Shown here: one piece after another, positions 1 through 6,195 of the stretch
How positions within the stretch are numbered: the stretch's first letter is position 1
Layout of the letters: each line of letters begins with the position of its first letter
NCBI RefSeq assembly: GCF_000478605.2
Contig: NZ_ASHX02000001.1
Coordinates: forward strand, 2,519,895 to 2,583,894
DNA length: 64,000 nt
Source: Streptomyces thermolilacinus SPC6
GTDB taxonomy: Bacteria; Actinomycetota; Actinomycetes; Streptomycetales; Streptomycetaceae
Direction: 5' to 3'
The notes under the pieces: model-generated
What the model saw: only the letters and a program-made list of their open reading frames with translations
What the model was told of the DNA's origin: nothing
Databases searched by the model: none
Position numbers and translations under genes: made by a program

Positions 1-417
1 GGACGGGCCGTCGGGGAGGAACTGTCCGGCGACGCGGATGAACATCTCCCGCTGGTCGGCCGGGATACCGAGCCCCGCCGCCGCCTCCTCCAGCGTGAGC
101 CGGGGCGCGGGCGGGTCGTCGGCGGCCGGGACGTCGTCCGGCATGCCGGGGAGGGGCAGGTCGTCCTCGGTGAGCCGACCGGACTTGATCAGCATGTCGC
201 GCACCGGGATGCGCAGCACGTGGGCCAGTCGGCGCATGGTCTCCAGGTCCGGCATGCTCTGGCCCTGGAGGAGGCGGGTGATGGCGGCGCGGTGCACGCC
301 GGCCTCGTCGGCGAGCCGGGACTTGCCGCCGCCGCGCGGGCTGTCGATGTCGTAGCCCTGCCGCCGGATCACCCCCTCGATCCAGGCGGTGAACTGCTCC
401 AACTCGCTGGCCGACAT
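1..417 (-). CDS. XRE-family HTH regulator, C-terminus beyond window
   Basis: Reading the minus strand from an ATG at 417 gives an uninterrupted 139-residue reading frame that runs off the left edge, so the protein is partial. Residues about 8-75 look like a lambda-repressor/XRE helix-turn-helix: KSRLADEAGVHRAAITRLL followed by SMPDLETMRRLAHVLRIP. A linker rich in Asp, Pro and Ala follows, then a second small segment. It is divergent from the whiB-like gene at 632 across a region rich in TTGCG/CGCAA dyads. This fits a repressor of the adjacent phage-tail cluster. The DNA-binding class is clear; the role is inferred from position. Confidence 0.8.
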   Translation of the reverse strand, partial: MSASELEQFTAWIEGVIRRQGYDIDSPRGGGKSRLADEAGVHRAAITRLLQGQSMPDLETMRRLAHVLRIPVRDMLIKSGRLTEDDLPLPGMPDDVPAADDPPAPRLTLEEAAAGLGIPADQREMFIRVAGQFLPDGPS

Positions 418-458
418 CGGCAACACTCTCCCTCCGAGGCAGGCCCCAGGCTATCGCG

Positions 459-586
459 CTTGCGCGCAAGGAATTACCGCCCCGCTGGCCCCCAATTGTG
501 AAAGTTGCCCCCACATCCCCGTCACCACCAAGGTCCGATCTTGGTTGCGTGCACGCTCGCAACATGTCAGTGTGCGAACTCGCAAC
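459..586. promoter_or_regulatory. Divergent control region with TTGCG/CGCAA dyads
   Basis: The region between the divergent XRE and WhiB-like genes holds several short symmetric elements: a 12-bp palindrome CTTGCGCGCAAG at 459-470, GTTGCG-N8-CGCAAC at 544-563, and TGCGA-N2-TCGCA at 573-584. CTCGCAAC occurs twice (556-563 and 579-586), 23 bp apart, close to two helical turns. These look like operators for a dimeric regulator such as the XRE protein. The symmetry is seen directly; the binding protein is inferred. Confidence 0.5.
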
Positions 587-631
587 GTTGGTATCGCTCA
601 TCCGTTCGCATGCGCACCAGGGGGTACGACC

Positions 632-976
632 ATGAACGCACCGTCCGCCGACCCGGAATCCGCCTCAGCCGACGCGACCCGCACCCCCGCGTGCGCCGGA
701 CTGCCGCCCCACGTGGTGTTCGCCCGGCGGGCCGCCGACGCGGCTCCCGCCCTGCTGGCCTGCGCCCGCTGCCCCTTCACCCGGCAGTGCGAGGAGATCG
801 TGGACCCGGCGAACACCTGGTTCGACGGTGTCAGCGCCGGGCGGCTGTGGCGCAACGGCCGTCCGGTCGACCTGAGCCGGGGCCGGGGCCGACGCCGCCG
901 GGCGCCCGAGGAGCGCGAGGCCCGCCAGGACCTGGCCGGAGCCGCGCCCCGCCCCGCCTCCCGCCCGGCCGCCTAA
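632..976 (+). CDS. WhiB-family (Wbl) iron-sulfur transcription factor
   Basis: The predicted product is 114 aa from an ATG that follows the divergent control region. It has the WhiB signature: CAGLPPHVVF near residue 15, then CARCPFTRQC (C-x2-C-x5-C) about 22 residues later, giving four cysteines for a [4Fe-4S] cluster. The turn segment DGVSAGRLWRNGR replaces the usual GVWGG and is followed by a basic tail (RGRGRRRR) for DNA contact. Wbl proteins in actinobacteria usually work with the principal sigma factor. Phages and mobile elements often carry their own. It probably regulates the tail cluster. Confidence 0.85.
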   Translation: MNAPSADPESASADATRTPACAGLPPHVVFARRAADAAPALLACARCPFTRQCEEIVDPANTWFDGVSAGRLWRNGRPVDLSRGRGRRRRAPEEREARQDLAGAAPRPASRPAA

Positions 977-1010
977 CCGTCCCGCCCACCGCACCGGAGG
1001 GGAGCACTCC

Positions 1011-1991
1011 ATGTCCGACACCCAGTCCCAGTCCCCCCAGTCCCGTCCGAGCCGCGCCGCCCGCCCTGCCCGCGCCACCGGCTCTGTTGAGGCCGGGACC
1101 GCCGCCGAGGCCGGGACCTCCGCCTTCACCCACGCCGCCACGGCCGGCACCGCCGCCTCCGCGACCGCCGCCGGCGCCGCCGCGACCCCGGAGCCCGAGG
1201 CAATCGGAGCCGTACGCGACGCGGCGCTGTGGACCGCGATGCTGCTCCGTCAGTTCCCCGAGCTGCTCACCGAGCTGGCCCCGGCCGCCGGGGGCGCCGT
1301 CCGGTCCACCGGCCGTTCCGCCCCCGCCCCCGGCCCGGCGGAGCGCGCCGCACGCGCCGCCCGGCTGCGCGCCGAACGGGAGGAGGCCCTGCTCAACGAA
1401 CAGCGGCACGGCCTGACCGTGCCCGGCCACACCGCGGCCCCCATCCGCCTGCACGTCTCCGACGCGATCCGGGACATCACCGACGGCGTGTGCGAGCTGG
1501 AGGAGGCCGTGTACGACCGGCTCGGCCTCGGGCGGCCGCGCAGGGCCGATGTGCCGCGGCGGCTGGTGCGCCTCACCGGGCTGCTCGACCGGGTCGCCGC
1601 CGACACGACCCTGGCCCGGCACGTGCGGGACGAGGTGCGTCGCATGGCGCGGCGCTGCGCACGGGCGCTCGGCGAGGTGGAGACGATGGTGCGGCTGCCG
1701 GGGCGCTGCCCTGCGTGCGACTCGGTGTCGCTGCGGGCGTTCCCGGCGAGCCGGACCGTCGTGTGCGTCAACCCCGGGTGCCGCTGCGGGGTGCCGGGCT
1801 GCGACTGCGCGACCGACCCGGCGTTCCGGCACGTGTGGGCGGAGGACGCCTGGCGGGAGCTGGCCGAGGCCGCCGGGGGGCTCACCGAGATCGCCGTACG
1901 GATGGAGGAACCCGCGCCGGGAGCCGCCCGTACGACCGCCCGCCACGAGGCGCGCACGGCCGCCCGCCGGGAGAGGGAGGGCGCCCGATGA
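1011..1991 (+). CDS. Zinc-ribbon protein of the tail-cluster regulatory cassette
   Basis: The product is 326 aa, starting at an ATG behind a good ribosome site (GGAGGGGAG). The first 65 residues are low-complexity Ala/Thr/Gly. The middle is mostly charged helix. Around residues 230-270 is a cysteine-rich segment of zinc-ribbon type: CPACDS, then CVNPGCRCGVPGCDC. I do not recognise a named family with certainty; similar proteins are common beside WhiB and HTH genes in Streptomyces phage-derived loci. Its stop overlaps the next start (ATGA), so the two are cotranscribed. A nucleic-acid-binding or scaffold role is a guess. Confidence 0.75.
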   Translation: MSDTQSQSPQSRPSRAARPARATGSVEAGTAAEAGTSAFTHAATAGTAASATAAGAAATPEPEAIGAVRDAALWTAMLLRQFPELLTELAPAAGGAVRSTGRSAPAPGPAERAARAARLRAEREEALLNEQRHGLTVPGHTAAPIRLHVSDAIRDITDGVCELEEAVYDRLGLGRPRRADVPRRLVRLTGLLDRVAADTTLARHVRDEVRRMARRCARALGEVETMVRLPGRCPACDSVSLRAFPASRTVVCVNPGCRCGVPGCDCATDPAFRHVWAEDAWRELAEAAGGLTEIAVRMEEPAPGAARTTARHEARTAARREREGAR

Positions 1992-2188
1992 GCCGTACGA
2001 CCGCGCCCGTCGGCCCGGCGCTCGTCACCGGGCAGCTGGCCGCGCAGGAGGCCGGGGTCCTGCCCGCCACCATCCGCAAGTGGGTGCAGCTGGGGCGGCT
2101 GGCGCCTGCCGGGCGGCAGGGCCGCGCCCAGCTCTACCGGCTGGAGGACGTCTTCGCGGCGGAGCGCTCCGCCCGCGGCAGGGGCTGA
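1988..2188 (+). CDS. Small MerR/excisionase-type HTH protein
   Basis: The product is 66 aa, with its start translationally coupled to the preceding gene through ATGA. Residues about 12-58 form a winged-helix motif of the MerR/excisionase kind: TGQLAAQEAGVLPATIRKWVQ followed by GRLAPAG...YRLEDV. It is too short to hold an effector domain. In phages such proteins are excisionases or small activators. No integrase lies next to it, so regulation is more likely than excision. It is the last gene of the whiB operon, closed by the hairpin at 2276. Confidence 0.75.
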   Translation: MSRTTAPVGPALVTGQLAAQEAGVLPATIRKWVQLGRLAPAGRQGRAQLYRLEDVFAAERSARGRG

Positions 2189-2275
2189 GACACCCCGCCG
2201 CGCCGGGAAGACCCCGCGGCCCCCCAGCCCGGCGACTCAAGACGCTCGACGACTCGACAGCACCACCCCTCCACA

Positions 2276-2319
2276 CGCCGGGGCGGCCCTCCTCCACAGG
2301 AGCGGCCGCCCCGGCGTTT
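2276..2319 (+). terminator. Strong hairpin closing the regulatory operon
   Basis: Thirteen perfectly paired bases (CGCCGGGGCGGCC at 2276-2288 and its complement at 2304-2316) flank a 15-nt loop that can pair further, and TTT follows. It lies between the MerR-like gene and the convergent small gene at 2378. Confidence 0.85.
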
Positions 2320-2377
2320 CGCCGTCAGGCGCCGTCGAGCGCCGCCACGCGCGCCGCCCGACGTCCTCGCGCGCCCG

Positions 2378-2665
2378 TCAGGCGCCGTCCTCCGGGTCGG
2401 GCCGGGCGTGCAGCGGGAGTACGGGCGCGGGGACGGGCGCCGGTGCCGGCTGTTCGCCGGTCATCGCGGCCACGGCCTCCTGCCAGCCGCTGGAGAAGCC
2501 GCGCAGTTCGGCGTCGAGCGTGAGGCGGGCGCCGACCTTGGCGATGACCGCGCTCAGCGCGCGGCCCACCCCTCCGGTGTACGTCCCGGCCTCGGCGCTC
2601 TCCACCGCCACCTCGACCGCGGCGGCCGCGACGTCGGCCAGTCGCTCCTGCGGGCTCGTCGTCAT
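2378..2665 (-). CDS. Small Ala-rich protein of unknown function
   Basis: The predicted product is 95 aa from an ATG preceded by GTGAGGG. Residues 1-65 are probably helical (DVAAAAVEVAVESAEAG, then GRALSAVIAKVGARL). The end is Pro/Ala-rich and acidic. No family was recognised. It is transcribed divergently from the tail genes, and the LexA-like box at 2790 sits in the shared upstream region. Because plus-strand frames are also open here, the call rests on its start, ribosome site and plausible composition. It could be a small regulator or accessory factor of the tail locus. Confidence 0.5.
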   Translation of the reverse strand: MTTSPQERLADVAAAAVEVAVESAEAGTYTGGVGRALSAVIAKVGARLTLDAELRGFSSGWQEAVAAMTGEQPAPAPVPAPVLPLHARPDPEDGA

Positions 2666-3056
2666 CGGCCCTCACCACCCGCGGCCCGCCCGCTCCTCGT
2701 GCTCGTCTCCACGCCCCCACACTCCTTACGCCCCGCTGGGGTGTTCTCGTACCTTCCGAGCTGCGCCTCGAAGACCCGTCCCGTGTATTCGAATCTCTGT
2801 TCGGATTAGCGAGCGTAGCGCAGACGGGCGGGCGAGGACGGGTACGGCGCCGCCGGGCACCTGCCGGAGTGCGTACCGAAGTTGGTTGCGAGCGCCGGGG
2901 GCCTCGATCACACTTGGAGCAGCGGCAGAGCTGCGCCCTCCACCAGGGCGGCGGACCTGCCGCTTCGTGTTTCTCCCCGCGTATGCCGGACGTGTCACGC
3001 GTCCCCGTACGCCCCTCTCGTACGCCCCGCGTACGTCACTCGAAGGGAGCGTCCAT
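2666..3056. promoter_or_regulatory. 391-bp control region before the tail genes
   Basis: No gene is supported here. It is the divergent promoter region of the tail operon. It contains a LexA-type box at 2790-2803 and a copy of TTGGTTGCG at 2882-2890; the same 9-mer occurs at 541-549 in front of the WhiB-like gene. The ribosome site GAAGGGAG precedes the GTG start at 3057. I could not fix -10/-35 boxes. Confidence 0.6.
2790..2803. promoter_or_regulatory. Putative LexA (SOS) box
   Basis: The sequence CGAATCTCTGTTCG matches the Gram-positive/actinobacterial LexA pattern CGAAC-N4-GTTCG at nine of ten fixed bases. With one more base on each side it matches 10 of 12. It lies between the small gene at 2378-2665 and the first tail gene at 3057, where DNA-damage control of a tail particle would be expected. 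Confidence 0.6.
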
Positions 3057-3458
3057 GTGAGCACTCTCGCCTTCCCCGACGTGGAACGGCTTGTGGTCGA
3101 CCACCTCAGGAACCGGCCGGAGCTGACGGGGGTCGTGGTCGACAACCGGCCGCCGGCCGGGTTCGACGGCACCCAGCAGGCGGTCCTCGTCTCCCGCGTC
3201 GGCGGCGCCTGGGTGGACGACCTCCACCTCGACCGGCCGCTGGTGGACCTGGAGGTCTACGGGCCGGACAAGACGACCGCGCACACGGTCGCCCTGACCG
3301 CACGGGCCGCGCTGCTCGACGCCACCGGCACGGTGTACGGCGGCGCCTCCGTCACCGAGGTGGCCGAGGCGGACGGACCGCGCTGGCTGCCCGACTACAA
3401 CCGGCCGGACGCCAACCGCTACCTGTCGACGGTCCAGCTGTCGATCCGCCCGGCGTAA
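3057..3458 (+). CDS. Phage tail terminator / head-tail joining-like protein
   Basis: The product is 133 aa. The GTG start at 3057 has GAAGGGAG just upstream; the overlapping ATG at 3055 is followed by a stop. The N-terminus (FPDVERLVVDHLRNRPEL) and later core (VLVSRVGG, DRPLVDLEVYG, HTVALTARAALL) resemble small phage tail-terminator proteins of actinophages and prophages. These form the ring that ends tube growth. It stands just before the tail tube gene, the usual siphovirus order. In a headless particle this ring would cap the tube. Confidence 0.75.
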   Translation: MSTLAFPDVERLVVDHLRNRPELTGVVVDNRPPAGFDGTQQAVLVSRVGGAWVDDLHLDRPLVDLEVYGPDKTTAHTVALTARAALLDATGTVYGGASVTEVAEADGPRWLPDYNRPDANRYLSTVQLSIRPA

Positions 3459-3508
3459 CCCGCCGCCCTCGCACCACCCCGGCGCGCGGCACCGCCGCGC
3501 CCCCGAAC

Positions 3509-3537
3509 AGGCCCCGCCGCACCCGCGAGCGGGGCCT
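3509..3537 (+). terminator. Short GC hairpin between tail genes
   Basis: AGGCCCCG at 3509-3516 pairs perfectly with CGGGGCCT at 3530-3537, followed by TC-rich sequence. It may be a partial terminator or mRNA-stability element that sets tube protein levels relative to the terminator gene. Confidence 0.5.
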
Positions 3538-3584
3538 TCGCCATCCCGGCGACACCTCATCACCTCTCTCCCCAAGGAGCCTCC

Positions 3585-4172
3585 ATGCCCGCCAACAACG
3601 GCAACCAGATCCGCGTCGCCGGCAGCGGCCGCATCCTCGTCGCCACCTCCGGGCTGGCCACCAGCCCGGCCGCGCCGAAGCACACCGAGGACGCCTGGCC
3701 GGCCGGCTGGACGGAGCTGGGCTACACCAGCCCGGACGGCATCAAGTTCAACAAGAAGGACAAGATCGACCCGGTCGAGACCTGGCAGTCGGTGAGCCCG
3801 GCGCGGTTCATCTACTCCGACCGCGACCTGACCGTGAAGTTCCAGCTCATGCAGTTCAACAAGGACACGCTGCCGTTCTTCATGGGCGGCGGTTCGGTCA
3901 CCGCGGTCACGGCCACCGGCGCGGTGGACACCTACACGTACGCGATGAACGCCGAGCCGCAGAAGGACGAGCGCCAGCTCGGCATCGAGTTCAAGGACGG
4001 CTCGGACGTCGTGTACCGGTTCGTCATCCCGCGCGGCCAGGTCACCGAGACCGAGGAGATCTCGCTGACCCGCACGGGCGCGCTGAAGCTCGGTGTCACC
4101 TTCACCGCGCTGGCCGCCGAGGGCAGCTCCACGCTGGCGACCTGGCTGATGAAGGACAAGTCGTACGCGTAA
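3585..4172 (+). CDS. Major tail (tube) protein
   Basis: The product is 195 aa, with an ATG behind AAGGAGCC. Its features are those of phage tail tube proteins: GRILVATSGLATSP near the start, then WTELGYTSPDGIKF, a beta-rich middle (RDLTVKFQLMQFNKDTL) and the closing ITRTG-like/LGVTFTAL strand. Many copies would stack as hexameric rings to form the flexible tube. Its position after the terminator and before the chaperones is canonical. No sheath gene lies nearby, so the tube is non-contractile. Confidence in the role is high. Confidence 0.85.
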   Translation: MPANNGNQIRVAGSGRILVATSGLATSPAAPKHTEDAWPAGWTELGYTSPDGIKFNKKDKIDPVETWQSVSPARFIYSDRDLTVKFQLMQFNKDTLPFFMGGGSVTAVTATGAVDTYTYAMNAEPQKDERQLGIEFKDGSDVVYRFVIPRGQVTETEEISLTRTGALKLGVTFTALAAEGSSTLATWLMKDKSYA

Positions 4173-4301
4173 GGGTCCGGCGCCCGCCCGGCGCCCGCCC
4201 CTCCCCCGCCGGTGTCCGGCGCGCGGCCCTCGCGGCCGTCGCGCCGGGCACCGGCCCCTTCTTCTCCCGTTTCCCTCCCCTCCTCACCGACAGGAGCCCG
4301 C

Positions 4302-4592
4302 ATGTCCGCCTTCAACGTCAACGCGGCCCGCGCCCAGCGCCTCGAAGCGCTCGGGCGCGCCTGGACCTTCGAGCTCGACGGCCAGACGTTCGAGCTGCCG
4401 ACCGAGCTGACCCGCGCCACCGCCCGCAAGCTCCGCGATTTGGACGACAACGACGTCGACGGGCTGCTGCGGCTCCTGCTGGGCGAGCGGCAGTACGCGC
4501 GCTTCGACCAGCTGGACGTCACGATGCAGGACATCGCGGCGATCCTGGAGGCGTACGGCAAGGAGACGGGGCTCGGCCTGGGGGAAGGCTGA
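4302..4592 (+). CDS. Tail assembly chaperone, short form (gpG-like)
   Basis: The product is 96 aa, starting at an ATG behind CAGGAG. The segment FELDGQTFELPTELTRATARKL followed by a helical region (DDNDVDGLLRLLLGERQYARF) is typical of the G-type tail assembly chaperone of actinophages, which coats the tape measure protein during tail building. It ends at TGA 4590-4592, seven codons after the run GGGGGAA, where ribosomes can slip -1 to make the longer G-T product. Ratio control by frameshifting is a hallmark of this gene pair in long-tailed phages. Confidence 0.85.
   Translation: MSAFNVNAARAQRLEALGRAWTFELDGQTFELPTELTRATARKLRDLDDNDVDGLLRLLLGERQYARFDQLDVTMQDIAAILEAYGKETGLGLGEG
4580..4586 (+). 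promoter_or_regulatory. Programmed -1 frameshift slippery site (GGGGGAA)
   Basis: In the gpG frame the codons are CTG GGG GAA GGC TGA. The tRNA on GGG can slip one base back onto another GGG, after which translation reads GGA AGG CTG AGC and enters the open T frame to 4999. The site is immediately before the G stop, and the downstream frame has no convincing ribosome site of its own. Both facts match the conserved tail-chaperone frameshift. Confidence 0.8.
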
Positions 4593-4999
4593 GCCTCGGC
4601 GTGCTCGTCGAGGAGCACGCCGAGGCCCTGGAGGCCGACCTGCTGCGCCACTACGGCGTGGACCTGCTCGACTGGCACCGCGGCCGGCTGTCGTCCCGTC
4701 GGCTCGCGGTACTGGTCCGGCACCTGCCACGGGACAGCGCGCTCGCGCGCGAGGTGCACGGCGACGCGGCGGAGTGGGGCGTCACGGACTACCTGCTGGC
4801 GACCGCGGTGGACCAACTGGCGGAAGCCAACTGGATGTTCGCCACGGTCAACCAGGACGAGGACGCGGAACCCCTGGAGTACCCGACGCCCCTGCCGCGC
4901 CCCGGCAGCGGCGACTCCGGAGCCGCCGGGGGCGCGGACGCGCCGGAGGACGGTACGGCCACGCCGGGCCCGGCCGAGCTGGCCCGGTTCTTCTCGTGA
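4580..4999 (+). CDS. Tail assembly chaperone T extension, made by -1 frameshift from 4302
   Basis: This frame is open from the slip site to TGA at 4997-4999 and encodes about 138 residues. Fused to the first 94 residues of the G protein it gives roughly a 232-aa G-T product. The T part includes VLVEEHAEALEADLLRHYGVDLLDWHRGRLS and TDYLLATAVDQLAEANW, features I associate with the second half of actinophage tail chaperones. The tail is acidic and Pro/Gly-rich. It should be annotated as join(4302..4583, 4583..4999) or a close variant; the exact slip base needs peptide evidence. Confidence 0.75.
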   Translation, partial: GGRLSLGVLVEEHAEALEADLLRHYGVDLLDWHRGRLSSRRLAVLVRHLPRDSALAREVHGDAAEWGVTDYLLATAVDQLAEANWMFATVNQDEDAEPLEYPTPLPRPGSGDSGAAGGADAPEDGTATPGPAELARFFS

Positions 5000-5039
5000 T
5001 CCGCCCCGGCCGGTCCGGTCCGCCCACCCGGGGCCCGCG

Positions 5040-5465
5040 TCAGACGCCCGCCACAAGGGCGTAGGCGAGAAAGCCGCACACCGCCGCGCCGACCGCGCAG
5101 ACCAGGGCCACCACCAGGGTCATGAACCCGCCGAGGGGCATCGCGATCATCGTCGCGCCGAACGTGGTGACGACGGACGGATCGTCCCTCCGGTAGCGGA
5201 GGAGGGCGGTGGACCCGACTTTCGGCGTGTCGAGGGAACCGGTGCGCGGCACCCGGGCCACGCGCGTCGCACCGTCCGCCGTCACGAAGCGGTACGAATT
5301 CCGCGTCCCCGCGACTCCCACGCACGTGCCCCGCACCGTCACCCCGCCCGCCATTTCCCGGCGGGCCTCGCGCAGGACGGCGACGCCCTTTCCGGCGACG
5401 ACCCGCGCCCCCCACAGGAAAAGCAGGGCCACCAGCGCGGACAGAGCCCCGAGAAGAATATTCAT
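5040..5465 (-). CDS. DUF3592-like two-helix membrane protein (moron)
   Basis: The product is 141 aa from an ATG at 5465 with GGTGGGGG upstream. A longer frame exists upstream but has no ribosome site and an unlikely composition. The N-terminal helix MNILLGALSALVALLFLWGA and a C-terminal pair (MIAMPLGGFMTLVVALVCAVGAAVC) flank an external beta domain with the pattern GTCVGV...YRFVTADG...VGSTALLRYRRDDPS, typical of DUF3592 proteins. It is the only gene within the tail operon on the opposite strand, so it looks like cargo inserted between the chaperones and the tape measure. An envelope or immunity role is speculative. Confidence 0.75.
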   Translation of the reverse strand: MNILLGALSALVALLFLWGARVVAGKGVAVLREARREMAGGVTVRGTCVGVAGTRNSYRFVTADGATRVARVPRTGSLDTPKVGSTALLRYRRDDPSVVTTFGATMIAMPLGGFMTLVVALVCAVGAAVCGFLAYALVAGV

Positions 5466-5547
5466 TCCCCCACCACATACCGGTCGACCGCGGCCATCCG
5501 AATCGATGGATGGTAGCACGCGTAAAACCGGAAAGAAAGAGGGCGAT

Positions 5548-6159
5548 ATGGGAAACCCGCCGGAAAAAGGAAAGAGCAAGAAGGACGACAAGGACATACT
5601 CGACGAGGCCGTCGAACTGTTCAAGAATTACACCGAGCGATTCGGCGTCAAGAAGCCCGAATTCACCGCGGTGAAGAGCGAGGTCAACGCGGTCGTGGCC
5701 GCCGTCAACGCCTTCAAGCCGGAGGCGAACGCGGCCGTCGCGACGTTCAACGGCTTCAACGCCGAGGCCACCCTGGTCAAGGCGGAGTGGACCAAGTGGG
5801 ACCTCGCGAAGATAGCCGAGGACAAGGTCCTCGACCTCCAGGGCATGTCGCCCGAGAAGCTGAAGCTGCACGCGCAGGCGGCCCTGGACCTGGCGAAGGA
5901 GCTCCGCCCCCACGTCCAGCGGTTCATGGACCAGTACCCGCGCGAGCGTTCCCGGGAGATCACGGACACCGCGCGGGACCACGGGCGCAGGCTCCAGACC
6001 GTCGAGAGATACATCCAGAGCCTCCGGAACCGCACGGCCAATTCCGTGGCACCCGCTCGTCGCGCCGAACCGGTGAACGTGGGGAACGCCCAGGCGGTGG
6101 CCAGTCACCTGAACCATCTGGAGCGCCGCATCAACAACCTCGTCAACGCCATCGGATGA
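5548..6159 (+). CDS. Lys/Glu-rich coiled-coil protein before the tape measure
   Basis: The product is 203 aa. ATG 5548 follows GAGGG; the upstream in-frame sequence lacks a ribosome site. The first 20 residues are highly charged. Residues 30-90 repeat a VNA/FNAF pattern (SEVNAVVAAVNAFKPEANAA), typical of long helices. There is no transmembrane segment or known domain. Its place between chaperone and tape measure suggests it may act with the short tape measure, for example as a second rod protein or a tail-tip component. I do not recognise the family. Confidence 0.7.
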   Translation: MGNPPEKGKSKKDDKDILDEAVELFKNYTERFGVKKPEFTAVKSEVNAVVAAVNAFKPEANAAVATFNGFNAEATLVKAEWTKWDLAKIAEDKVLDLQGMSPEKLKLHAQAALDLAKELRPHVQRFMDQYPRERSREITDTARDHGRRLQTVERYIQSLRNRTANSVAPARRAEPVNVGNAQAVASHLNHLERRINNLVNAIG

Positions 6160-6195
6160 CGACGACAGCCGCGTACGCCGCGGAAAGGAACGACG

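Noticed and set aside
1988..2188. Excisionase of an integrated phage
   Set aside because: No integrase is visible in the cluster and the locus is not at a tRNA. A regulatory role of the MerR-like HTH is simpler.
2408..2809. Plus-strand open frame overlapping the small minus-strand gene
   Set aside because: It begins without a ribosome site, has an Arg/Gly/Ala shadow-like composition and runs across the control region of the tail genes.
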